In this document: positions 25,962-33,908 of the stretch, in pieces
How the letters are laid out: every line of letters begins with the position of its first letter
Position numbering within the stretch: position 1 is the stretch's first letter
Assembly (NCBI RefSeq): GCF_014648175.1
Contig: NZ_BMQP01000020.1
Location: 80,378 to 144,377 of the forward strand
DNA length: 64,000 nt
Direction: 5' to 3'
From: Planobispora rosea
GTDB lineage: Bacteria > Actinomycetota > Actinomycetes > Streptosporangiales > Streptosporangiaceae
Program-made: the position numbers and the translations under genes
The notes under the pieces: model-generated
Told to the model about the DNA's origin: nothing
The model's database searches: none
The model's input: the letters and a program-made list of their open reading frames with translations, nothing else

Positions 25962-27089
25962 TCAGCCGGCCCCCCATGGTTCCTTGACGACGGTGCTTGA
26001 CGATTGGCTCTGGACGGAAGTGCGCATCCGGCCGAAACCTTTCAGCACACGGTCGGCTAGTCGGTACAGTTCAGGGCGGTCGGTCACGATGGTGCGTGCT
26101 TTGTTGACAGGTGTCCGACCCATCCAGTGAACGGCGGCGGTGGGCGACGGGCGAGAAACGCGCCCCTCGGCGACGAAAAGATCGCCGCTCTTTAGCCAGC
26201 TCTTGTACTCGCGTCCGCCCTTGCCCATGTCGACCTGGCGCAGGCCCGCGCCGGCGGCGTATTCGGCCATGAGCAGGTGGTGCACGATGCCGGGGGAGTA
26301 GCGGGCGAACTCGACGTCGTAGGCGGGGAACCAGCCGACCAGGGTGTCGGCCGTGCGCAGGCCGAAGTGCCCGGCGACGGGCTTGTCCCCGGCGTAGACC
26401 ATGGTCAGGACACCGGCGAAGCCGGACGACCGCTGGGCGTGCATCTCGTCGAGCAGCTGGACGATCCACGGCTGGGCGAAGCGGTCCACCCGGCCGGTAC
26501 GGCGGTACTGGTCGGATTTCCACTGCATGAGCTGGCGCAGCGCCCCGGGGTCGGCGGAGTCCCACTCGAAGCGGAGTCCGCCCTGCTCCCGGTCGAGCTT
26601 GCGCTCCTTGTAGCGGACGGTCTTGTAGTTCTTGGGGGAGTTGGCGCGGACCTGCTCGGCGTAGGCGGCGAACCCGGCGCTGAGGTCCATCACGGGGGCG
26701 GGACGTACATCGGTCTGGTAGGGCGCGAACGTCGGCTGGCCCGCGACCATGTGATCGAAGTCGAAGACCGTCAGCCTGCAGGCGCGCAGCAGGGTCCGGA
26801 TGTTCACCTTCAGGCCGGGGACGGAGATCAGCCCGTGGCAGGTGGTGAGGAACCCGCCCAGGGGCTTGCCGATCCCGAAGTTGTGCCGCTCATAGGGGAA
26901 GAACGCCACGATCTTCCCGCCGTCCTCGATGACGGCGACGCGGACGTAGCCGCGCAGCCGCCCCATGGCCAGCGCGAACTCCACTGACAGGAAGGGGTTG
27001 TCGAGGGCCGGATCCGCCCCCTGAAGCTCCCGCCAGCGGGCGATCTCGACTTCCCCGAGGTCCCCCGGGCGAACGACGCTGATGTTCAC
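25962..27089 (-). CDS. CelD/BcsL-type GNAT acyltransferase (copy 2)
   Basis: A 375-residue paralogue of the protein at 15204-16286: WRELQGADPALDNPFLSVEF, SPKNYKTVRYKERKLDREQG, WKSDQYRRTGRVDRFAQPWIV, GHFGLRTADTLVGWFPAYDVEFARYSPG. It is predicted to decorate a surface-polymer sugar with an acyl group. The GTG start at 27089 is fixed by a GTGA overlap with the stop of the small membrane protein upstream, which also shows coupling. Two different copies in one locus suggest two modification sites or a recent split of function. Confidence 0.82.
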   Translation of the reverse strand: MNISVVRPGDLGEVEIARWRELQGADPALDNPFLSVEFALAMGRLRGYVRVAVIEDGGKIVAFFPYERHNFGIGKPLGGFLTTCHGLISVPGLKVNIRTLLRACRLTVFDFDHMVAGQPTFAPYQTDVRPAPVMDLSAGFAAYAEQVRANSPKNYKTVRYKERKLDREQGGLRFEWDSADPGALRQLMQWKSDQYRRTGRVDRFAQPWIVQLLDEMHAQRSSGFAGVLTMVYAGDKPVAGHFGLRTADTLVGWFPAYDVEFARYSPGIVHHLLMAEYAAGAGLRQVDMGKGGREYKSWLKSGDLFVAEGRVSRPSPTAAVHWMGRTPVNKARTIVTDRPELYRLADRVLKGFGRMRTSVQSQSSSTVVKEPWGAG

Positions 27090-27457
27090 CTTGACCCAGT
27101 CCCTTGTTCGGCCTGCATGGTTCCGCTCCCCCGGTACAGAACGCGTAGTACGTAGACGAAGCCACTGAGGACTGCAACTGTTGCCACGCCGGCGCGCGGA
27201 GACCATGCGTCAAAGGAAAGCATCGCAGTAGCAAGTAGGACATTTACCACGAGGCTTGCCATCACTCCTACCGATAGTCCTGCCAGAGGATCACGATCAC
27301 GCAACAGTCCCATGACGGCGGCCCCGGGAGCCACCAGAAGGAACAGGGGAGTCAAAACCAGGCGTAACGGGGTATCGCTCTCTATAAGGGCAAGTACCGC
27401 GCCCGTGGCGCATGCGAGAGCGAGTGTCCATGCGAACACCCGCCTGTTGATCGACAT
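27086..27457 (-). CDS. Small four-helix membrane protein
   Basis: A 123-residue protein with about four hydrophobic helices (RVFAWTLALACATGAVLAL, LVLTPLFLLVAPGAAVMGLL, LSVGVMASLVVNVLLATAML, VATVAVLSGFVYVLRVLY). No known motif is recognised. ATG 27457 is preferred over an earlier in-frame start at 27502 because CAGGAG lies 7 nt upstream. It is the first gene of a two-gene unit with the CelD-type acyltransferase, joined by GTGA. It may help anchor or export the acyl donor, which is inference from linkage only. Confidence 0.7.
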   Translation of the reverse strand: MSINRRVFAWTLALACATGAVLALIESDTPLRLVLTPLFLLVAPGAAVMGLLRDRDPLAGLSVGVMASLVVNVLLATAMLSFDAWSPRAGVATVAVLSGFVYVLRVLYRGSGTMQAEQGTGSR

Positions 27458-27552
27458 CTCCTGGCTCCTGAACGACAAAGGGGTGGCTGATCGTCGCTTC
27501 ATGTGACCAACCGCCCCGCATGGACGTCAACGCCGACGTTTGGCATCTGTCC

Positions 27553-27570
27553 ATGGTTTACCTGATAGCA
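27553..27570. promoter_or_regulatory. 18-nt motif shared by the two CelD units (copy 2)
   Basis: Plus-strand ATGGTTTACCTGATAGCA, 16/18 identical to the copy at 16398-16415. It lies 96 bp upstream of the small membrane protein start, in the same orientation relative to the downstream unit as copy 1. Likely a regulator or sigma-factor site coordinating both acyltransferase units. Confidence 0.55.
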
Positions 27571-27609
27571 AAGAGATGTCGGTACATCTTCCAAGATGCG
27601 GTCAAGAGG

Positions 27610-29229
27610 TCAAGGCGTCACCGTATCGGATTCGGTGTCGGCGGAGGGGCTCTCCGTGGGGGTCGGCGGAGGGTCCGTCGGCGGCTCGGATTCCGGCGGT
27701 TCCGGGGCTTCCCAGGCGAATGAGCAGGTGGATCCACCTGCGGGGGAACGGAACGAGACCGTTCCTGAGCCCGCCTCGGAGGGATCCGCGACAGTGACCC
27801 AAATCACTCCGCCGGCCCCGGCCCTGAGACGTCCCCGCTGGGGGTGGATGAGCAACGCGCCGGAAGCGGTCGCCGACCAGGTGACCGCGGCGTCACGTGC
27901 CGTGAGCCGGATCTGGCCCGCGCCCTGGTCGATGTCCGGGGGGCAGGAGACGGTCAGCCGCCCGGCCGGGAGCCGGGGGGCGGGCGTGCGGGTGCTCCGG
28001 GGCCGCTGGGTGGACGGACGGCGGCCCCCCGCCGTCACCGGTGTGCGGGCCGGATCGGAGACGGAGGCCGGTGTCCCGCTCTCGGTGGGCTCCGGCGGCG
28101 GGGTGGGATCCGGTTCCGGGCTCTCGGCGGGCGAGACGGTATCCGGCGCCGGGGTGCCGGGCTCCGGCTCGAAGGTGACCACCCCCGGTTCCGATCCGGG
28201 CGCGGCCTCGGCCCGCCTGGCCGGCCCCGAGCCGAGGTCCTGCCCGGTGACCAGGATCACTCCCGCGGTGGCGGCCAGCACGCACGCGGCCGCCACCGCC
28301 ACCGGGGCGCTCCGCTTCCCCTGCCGTCTGCGCCGTGCGGACGCGCGCGAGGTCGCGGACGGCGCGGTGCGGAGCTCGGGCACGGCGGGGAAGCCGTCGC
28401 GGCCGAAGCGGTCGCTCGCCTCGACGATGGCGGTACGGGTCCCGTCCAGCTCGGGGTTCACGCAGGTCTCGATGACCCGGCGGCGCAGGGAGAGGGGCGG
28501 GAAGACCACCGGCACCAGGTCGAGCAGCCGCCCGGCTGAGACGTGCCGGTCCCGCTGCTCGGTGCAGACCTCGCACCGGGCGATGTGTCCCGAGAGTCTC
28601 CGGCGCAACACCGGCGGGAGCGGCCCCTCCCAGGAGTCGACCATCGCCGACAGGTCCGGGCAGTGCGCCCGGCCGACCCTGGCGAGCACGACCGCGGCGG
28701 CGGTGTTCTCCAGATGGGTGCGGGCCCGGTCGAGCCGGGCCGTGACCTGCCGGGAGGTCAGCCCGAGCAGCGCGCCGATCTCCCCGGTGCTCAGACCGTG
28801 CCGGAGCGCCAGCTCCAGGATCTCGCGTTCCTGCCCGCCCAGCTCCGCCAGCGCCTCCTGCACCAGCGCGGCCATCTCCCGCTCCCGGGGGTCGTCGTGG
28901 CCGTCCGCGACCGGCAGGGGCGTCGTGCCCTGCCCGCCCGGGGGCCTTCCGGACGCCCTGACGGCGCACTGGAACCGGACGAGCGCGTACAACCAGGCAC
29001 GGAGATGGCTGGGGTCGCCCAAACGGTGCGCGCAACCCTGCGCGGTCACCAGGGCGTCGTGTACGGCCTCCGCCGCGCCGTCCCGGTCGGACAGCAGCGA
29101 GCAGGCGTAGTCGTTGAGGCGCTCGGCGTAGGCGTCGAAGAGGCTCGCGGGCGCCTGGGTGTCGGCACGCCGGAGCGCCTGCGCGAGTCGCTGGTCGTCG
29201 GCTCGGCCGACGGTCGGCCATACGGGCAC
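27610..29229 (-). CDS. ECF sigma factor fused to zinc-finger/membrane/extracytoplasmic module
   Basis: A 539-residue protein. A sigma-70 region 2-like part (about 25-95) and a region 4-like HTH (LGGQEREILELALRHGLSTGEIGALLGLTSRQVTARLDRARTHL, 130-173) are followed by a ZAS-type HxxxCxxC motif (H215, C219, C222). A transmembrane helix (308-328), a long Pro/Thr linker and an outer beta-rich domain with two Cys complete it. Thus sigma and anti-sigma-like sensing are in one chain, as known for some large actinobacterial ECF groups. GTG 29229 has GGGAGG 8-9 nt upstream. The target promoters are unknown. Confidence 0.8.
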   Translation of the reverse strand: MPVWPTVGRADDQRLAQALRRADTQAPASLFDAYAERLNDYACSLLSDRDGAAEAVHDALVTAQGCAHRLGDPSHLRAWLYALVRFQCAVRASGRPPGGQGTTPLPVADGHDDPREREMAALVQEALAELGGQEREILELALRHGLSTGEIGALLGLTSRQVTARLDRARTHLENTAAAVVLARVGRAHCPDLSAMVDSWEGPLPPVLRRRLSGHIARCEVCTEQRDRHVSAGRLLDLVPVVFPPLSLRRRVIETCVNPELDGTRTAIVEASDRFGRDGFPAVPELRTAPSATSRASARRRRQGKRSAPVAVAAACVLAATAGVILVTGQDLGSGPARRAEAAPGSEPGVVTFEPEPGTPAPDTVSPAESPEPDPTPPPEPTESGTPASVSDPARTPVTAGGRRPSTQRPRSTRTPAPRLPAGRLTVSCPPDIDQGAGQIRLTARDAAVTWSATASGALLIHPQRGRLRAGAGGVIWVTVADPSEAGSGTVSFRSPAGGSTCSFAWEAPEPPESEPPTDPPPTPTESPSADTESDTVTP

Positions 29230-29356
29230 GGACTTTTCCTCCCGCGGGACGGGTTCGTTCACGGGCCACGCCCGAGACCCCACACGGATAGGACGTCACC
29301 TGTTCGCGGGGAGTTGTCCTGGTATGCCCACCCGGCATGAGCTGGGAAAACTGAAA

Positions 29357-29383
29357 CGGCTGGTACCCGTGGGGCACCAGCCG
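29357..29383 (-). terminator. Hairpin after the VWA gene
   Basis: CGGCTGGTACCC (29357-29368) pairs with GGGCACCAGCCG (29372-29383), with one mismatch. It lies 18 bases beyond the stop of the VWA gene in the direction of its transcription. Confidence 0.6.
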
Positions 29384-29400
29384 TACAGCGGAACGGAAGA

Positions 29401-31179
29401 TCAGCAGTGGGGGGAGCAGAGGCGCCGCGCCATGCCGTCCAGGAAGAACTTTCGGATCTCCAGGATGTCCTTGGCGATGTAGGCGTCGCCGTTGGTCGCC
29501 TTGGCCAGGGCGTCCATCTGGCGCTTGCCCTTGGCCGCCTCCGGGCCGAAGGCGATGAGGATGATGCTGACCGGCTTCTCCGGGTCGAACTCCTTCTTGA
29601 GGAACTGGACGATCTCCTGGTTGCTCATCCCGCCGTCGGGATCGTCGTTGCCGGCGCCGTCCGTCATGATGAGGATCGTGTTGATCTTGTCGCTCTGGTA
29701 GCCGTCCTTCATCATCTTGTAGGCGGCGGCGAGGGAGTCGTTGAGGCCGGTGTCCCCGGTCGCCTTGGCCTGCACCGTCGCCAGCTTCTGGTTGAGCAGG
29801 TCCCGGCGGAGCATGCCGTCCACGGTCTCGGTCAGCGGGCCCACGGAGACCACCTCGCGGTAGTCCACCCCCTGGCCGTCGAGGTGGGTGGAGAACTCCC
29901 ACAGTCCCATCTCGCTGCTGGCCGGGAAGAGCTTCATGCCCTCGATGGCGATCCTGCCGATCGCCTGCATCCGGGTCATACCGGCGGCGTTCACCGGGAG
30001 CGCCATGGTGCCGGAGACGTCCAGCAGGGTGACCAGGCGGGTGCCGAGGTTCATCCGCGACCACGACTGCGACATCCGCGCGACGGTCTTGGCGTCGGGC
30101 ATGTCCAGGGCCTGCGGGGCCTCGGCCTGGAAGCCGTCCGCCTCGGAGATGGTCGCGCCGCCCTTGCCGTCCGGGGTGCGGAAGCCCAGGTCCTGCAGGT
30201 CCTTACGGGCGGCGTCGGTGCCGAGTTCCTCGGTGAACTCCGCGGCGGCCTTGCGCACCTCCGCGTCCTTGGCGGTGACGACCACCGGGTAGTCGAGGTT
30301 GAAGGTGCCCTCGGCCGGATAGAGCGGCACGGCCGGGACCTCGGGCTTCTTTCCCGTGTTGAACGCCCAGACGCCCTGCTCGGAGGAGATGCCCAGCGGG
30401 GTGCGGCGGCCCTTGACGCCCAGGCTGGCCAGCAGCGCCTCCTGGTCCTTGACGGTCGAGCCGGACAGCGTCTTCATCGCGCCCACCAGCTGCTCCTGGC
30501 CGATGCCCGCGGCCGTGGCCACCCCGGAGGCGGCCAGCAGCGCGCCGAGCCCGGCGGCGTTGAGCGAGGGGTCCAGCGCGAGCACGCGCACCTTGCGGCC
30601 GGGGCCGTCCACGTTGGCCGCGTTCGTGGCGCTGATCATGCCGCTCCAGCTGGCGTCGCCGAACGCCTTCTTCAGGTTCGGGACCATCGAGCCCGAGGCC
30701 ACCATGACGACGGGGGACTGGGCGACGGACGCGCCCGGCGCGGGAACGTCCGGGTTCTTCGCCCGGGCGCCGGTCACCCACAGCGACGAGTCGGGGATCC
30801 ACAGGTCCATCGCGCCGACCTTGCCGCCGCTCCCGCTCAGCCCCGCGGCGACCGTCGCCGAGGCGGCCTTGGTCACCTTGACGGTCGCGCACTTGCCGTC
30901 GACGTCGTGCCCGGCCTTGTTGAACCGGTCGGCGATCCGGGCCACGGCGGGCTGGATGTCGGGCGAGGCGGTGACCCGGAGGGCGACCTCGTCGCCGGAG
31001 CATCCCTCCTGGTCCCGGTTGATGATGACGAATGCCGCCACGCCGAGCAGCACGGCGAGGGCGACGGATCCCGCGAGCGGGACCAGGACCTTGCTCCGCC
31101 CGCTCCGACGCCGCCGGGACGGCGCGCCATAGGAGCCGTAGCCGTCGTCGAGTTCATCCGTCCGGTGCCGTCCGCCCAC
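29401..31179 (-). CDS. Membrane-anchored substrate-binding/VWA domain protein
   Basis: A 592-residue protein. One transmembrane helix (about 31-53) is followed by a periplasmic-binding-protein-like domain (about 65-355; VTASPDIQPAVARIADRFNKAG, AMDLWIPDSSLWV). A VWA domain starts near 380 with MIDAS motif DVSGT (387-391), where the usual last Ser is Thr. A later TDGAGNDDPDGGMSN loop carries further acidic residues. It presumably works outside the cell or at the membrane surface, binding a ligand and using a metal-dependent protein contact. Gene order does not reveal the partner. Confidence 0.8.
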   Translation of the reverse strand: MGGRHRTDELDDGYGSYGAPSRRRRSGRSKVLVPLAGSVALAVLLGVAAFVIINRDQEGCSGDEVALRVTASPDIQPAVARIADRFNKAGHDVDGKCATVKVTKAASATVAAGLSGSGGKVGAMDLWIPDSSLWVTGARAKNPDVPAPGASVAQSPVVMVASGSMVPNLKKAFGDASWSGMISATNAANVDGPGRKVRVLALDPSLNAAGLGALLAASGVATAAGIGQEQLVGAMKTLSGSTVKDQEALLASLGVKGRRTPLGISSEQGVWAFNTGKKPEVPAVPLYPAEGTFNLDYPVVVTAKDAEVRKAAAEFTEELGTDAARKDLQDLGFRTPDGKGGATISEADGFQAEAPQALDMPDAKTVARMSQSWSRMNLGTRLVTLLDVSGTMALPVNAAGMTRMQAIGRIAIEGMKLFPASSEMGLWEFSTHLDGQGVDYREVVSVGPLTETVDGMLRRDLLNQKLATVQAKATGDTGLNDSLAAAYKMMKDGYQSDKINTILIMTDGAGNDDPDGGMSNQEIVQFLKKEFDPEKPVSIILIAFGPEAAKGKRQMDALAKATNGDAYIAKDILEIRKFFLDGMARRLCSPHC

Positions 31180-31374
31180 GATGCCCTCTTCGGTGTCGAT
31201 GTCTGAAGCTAGCGGGTCACCTTATCTGGAGGTACGCCGCAATATTCACGGAACTGTACTGGGAACGCTTACTGTGGCAAAACAGCCCTTTTAGTGCAGA
31301 TATGACACTACGTAACGGTAACGAACGATTGGGTCCCCGGAGAGGGGGTGAAGAGGGCGCCGGAAGATACCTGA

Positions 31375-32019
31375 TCAGTGGCAGCAGGAGTGCCCGCGCC
31401 AGGTCTTCCAGCCCTCCCGCACGGCCGTCGCGGCCAGGAGCACGGCCATCGCCGGATCCGCCCACCACCAGCCGGCGCCGTTGAGACCCAGCCCGGCCAG
31501 CACACCCGCGGACAGCAGCGCGCACATCAGGTTCTGGGTCCCTTCGCCCGCGGTGGCCGCCGAGCGCAGCCGCGCGCCCAGCCGTCGCTTGGCCAGGCCC
31601 AGGGCGGGCATGCCCAGCAGGCTCACCGCGGTCACCGCCATGCCGAGCAGGCTGGGCGAGGCCCGGTGCCCCGCGTCCAGGTCGTGCGCCACGTGGATCA
31701 CCAGGTAGGGGGCGAGCAACCAGAAACTGACCGCCACCGCCTTGCGTGCCCGCTCCTCCGCGTCCACCGAGAAGGTCCGCGACCCGGTGAACCGCCAGAC
31801 CACGATGAGGCTGGCCAGCGCCTCCACCAGCGACCACACGCCCCAGCCGAGCAGCGCCACCGAGTGCGCCCGCAACCCGGCGGCGATGCCGAGCGCGCTC
31901 TCGGCACCCAGCCAGGCCAAAGTGACCAGCGACAACGTGCGCGCCCTGCGCGCGTCCCGCAGCCATCGCTCACCGGGCGCCCGCCGCAGGACGTCGTGAT
32001 CAGCGGTCCGCTCGGTCAC
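31375..32019 (-). CDS. CDF-like cation transporter
   Basis: A 214-residue protein with six hydrophobic helices and the layout of short actinobacterial cation-efflux relatives (HSVALLGWGVWSLVEALASLIVVWRF in helix 2, GWWWADPAMAVLLAATAVREG in helix 5-6, ending SCCH). In related proteins helix 2 reads like GFGLDSxIE; here a Trp stands where the Asp is expected, so metal binding may be altered. GTG 32019 has GGAGGG just upstream. The frame is open far beyond the start but only as shadow of the opposite genes. Confidence 0.75.
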   Translation of the reverse strand: MTERTADHDVLRRAPGERWLRDARRARTLSLVTLAWLGAESALGIAAGLRAHSVALLGWGVWSLVEALASLIVVWRFTGSRTFSVDAEERARKAVAVSFWLLAPYLVIHVAHDLDAGHRASPSLLGMAVTAVSLLGMPALGLAKRRLGARLRSAATAGEGTQNLMCALLSAGVLAGLGLNGAGWWWADPAMAVLLAATAVREGWKTWRGHSCCH

Positions 32020-32157
32020 GGCACCCTCCAGAGTCCGCCGCGAGGAGCGGCCGGTAGCGGAGTAACCACGATACGTCACATCGCCCCGGCTTACCGGATG
32101 CCCGGCCACCGGCCCTAAGCTGCACCGAGGGCATATCCGCCGGGGGAGGGAGCAGAG

Positions 32158-32931
32158 GTGCCGTTCACGCCCAGTCACATCGCGGCGGTGCTCCCGCTCA
32201 TCTCCTCGGAGCGCGCCCGCCGCGTGCTCGACCCCTGGGCGCTGGCGCTGGGCACCATGGTCCCCGACCTGCCGATCTTCCTGCCGTTCCTGCCGGACTA
32301 CATGATCTGGCACTCCCTCCCGGGAGTCCTGACTCTCGCGCCCCCGGCCGTCACTCTGCTGCTGATCGTTTTCCACGGCTTCCTGCGTGACCCTCTGACC
32401 GCCCTGCTGCCGCCCTCGCTGTCCGGCCGCGCCGCCTCCCTGGCCCCCGGCCGGTACGGCCTGCGCCGCCTGCCGGCCGTGCTCGCCGGAGGCGCGGCCG
32501 GCGCGTTCACCCACATGGCGTGGGACTCCTTCACCCACTCCTACAGCTCGGCCCTGTGGGGCTGGCAGTGGCTGGACACGCGGGTGGCCGGACTGGTGCC
32601 GCTGTTCCGGGTGCTGCAGTACGCCTCCACGATCGTCGGCCTGGCCGTCGTGGTCGCGTGGCTCCGGCGCGGTCTGAACCGGATGGAGCCCCGGCCCGTG
32701 CCGGACCGCCTGGTGCTTTCCGTCCGGGCCCGGCGCGGTGTCCTCGCGGCGACCGCCGGCTCGATCCTGCTGTGGGCGGTCCTCTGGCCGGCGATCTTCC
32801 CGCCCGACAGCCGCGCGGCGGTGCTGACCCGGATGGGCGCCGGGGTGGTGGTCGGCTGCTGCCTCGGGCTGCTCGTCCACGCGGTGATATGGCGGCTCCG
32901 GCGGGGCGTGGCAGGATTCGACAGTGCCTGA
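32158..32931 (+). CDS. DUF4184 family membrane protein
   Basis: A 257-residue protein starting MPFTPSHIAAVLPL, the DUF4184 signature, with the ALGTMVPDLPIF and GAFTHMAWDSFTH histidine/aspartate motifs that recall membrane-bound metal-dependent hydrolases (compare YdjM-like proteins). About six helices are visible. Its function is not established. The GTG start follows GGAGGGAG. The stop overlaps the next gene by 8 bp, so the methyltransferase is translationally linked. Confidence 0.85.
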   Translation: MPFTPSHIAAVLPLISSERARRVLDPWALALGTMVPDLPIFLPFLPDYMIWHSLPGVLTLAPPAVTLLLIVFHGFLRDPLTALLPPSLSGRAASLAPGRYGLRRLPAVLAGGAAGAFTHMAWDSFTHSYSSALWGWQWLDTRVAGLVPLFRVLQYASTIVGLAVVVAWLRRGLNRMEPRPVPDRLVLSVRARRGVLAATAGSILLWAVLWPAIFPPDSRAAVLTRMGAGVVVGCCLGLLVHAVIWRLRRGVAGFDSA

Positions 32932-33823
32932 CGCCTCCGATCCCCGCCTCGCCGACTACACCGGCCTGCGCGACGTCGAACTCCGCAAGAGCCTGGAAGC
33001 CGAGCACGGACTCTTCATCGCCGAGGGGGAGAAAGTGATCCGCCGGGCGGTCTCCGCCGGTTATCCGGTCCGCTCGGTCCTGCTGACCCGCCGCTGGACC
33101 GCCTCCCTGGCCGACGTCCTGGACGGTCTCGGTGACCGGGTCCACGTGGTGGACGACGACGTGATGGAGGAGATCGCCGGTTTCCCGGTGCACCGGGGCG
33201 CGCTCGCCTCGATGGAACGGCGGCCGCTGCCCACGGTGACGGAGGTCCTGAACGGCACCCGCGCAGGCGTCACCGCTGCGGGAGGAAGCCCGCCGGAAGG
33301 AGCCGCCGCGGGAGCAGGCGCGCCGGAGGAAGCCGCCCCGGAAAGGGACGCGGTGGCGCCCCGCCGTGTCCTGGTCCTGGAGGACCTCGTGGACCACGGC
33401 AACGTCGGCGCGATCTTCCGCTGCGCCGCCGCCCTGGGCGTCGAGGCCGTGGTCCTCTCCCCCCGCTGCGCCGACCCCCTCTACCGGAGATCGGTGAAGG
33501 TCTCCATGGGCGCGGTCTTCGCGATCCCGTACGCCCGGATGGACAACTGGTACGACGGCCTCGCCGGGCTCCGCGCCGCGGGCTTCCAGACCCTGGCCCT
33601 CACCCCCGACCAGTCCGCCACCCCCCTGGACGAGGTCCCCATGGCCCACCGGGTCGCCCTGCTCCTGGGCTCCGAGGGCGACGGTCTCTCCTCCCGCTGG
33701 CTGCACGAGGCCGACGAGCCCGTGTGCATCCCGATGAGCCCGGCGGCGATGGATCTGGGCGTCGACTCCCTCAACGTGGTGGCCGCCGCCGCCATCGCCT
33801 GCCACGGCCTGATGCGCCGGTAG
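32924..33823 (+). CDS. TrmH/SpoU-family RNA 2'-O-methyltransferase
   Basis: A 299-residue SPOUT enzyme. The N-terminal substrate-binding part (ELRKSLEAEHGLFIAEGEKVIRRAV) is followed by the SpoU knot: LVLEDLVDHGNVGAIFRCAAALG (motif 1), LLLGSEGDGLSSRW (motif 2) and IPMSPAAMDLGVDSLNVVAAAAI (motif 3). It methylates a ribose 2'-OH of rRNA or tRNA with SAM; the exact site cannot be read. A Gly/Ala/Glu-rich insert of about 30 residues lies near 105-140. It overlaps the DUF4184 gene by 8 bp. Confidence 0.92.
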   Translation: MPDASDPRLADYTGLRDVELRKSLEAEHGLFIAEGEKVIRRAVSAGYPVRSVLLTRRWTASLADVLDGLGDRVHVVDDDVMEEIAGFPVHRGALASMERRPLPTVTEVLNGTRAGVTAAGGSPPEGAAAGAGAPEEAAPERDAVAPRRVLVLEDLVDHGNVGAIFRCAAALGVEAVVLSPRCADPLYRRSVKVSMGAVFAIPYARMDNWYDGLAGLRAAGFQTLALTPDQSATPLDEVPMAHRVALLLGSEGDGLSSRWLHEADEPVCIPMSPAAMDLGVDSLNVVAAAAIACHGLMRR

Positions 33824-33831
33824 GACGTGAC

Positions 33832-33852
33832 GTGCGCCGGTACGGCGCGCAC
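33832..33852 (+). terminator. Short GC hairpin between convergent genes
   Basis: GTGCGCCG (33832-33839) pairs with CGGCGCGCAC (33843-33852), with a 2-nt bulge, 9 bases after the methyltransferase stop and ahead of the convergent carboxypeptidase gene. Confidence 0.4.
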
Positions 33853-33908
33853 CCGAGCCCAAGGAGCCGTCGCCGGCAGCGGGCGGTGATCGGGCGGTGA
33901 TCCGGTGG

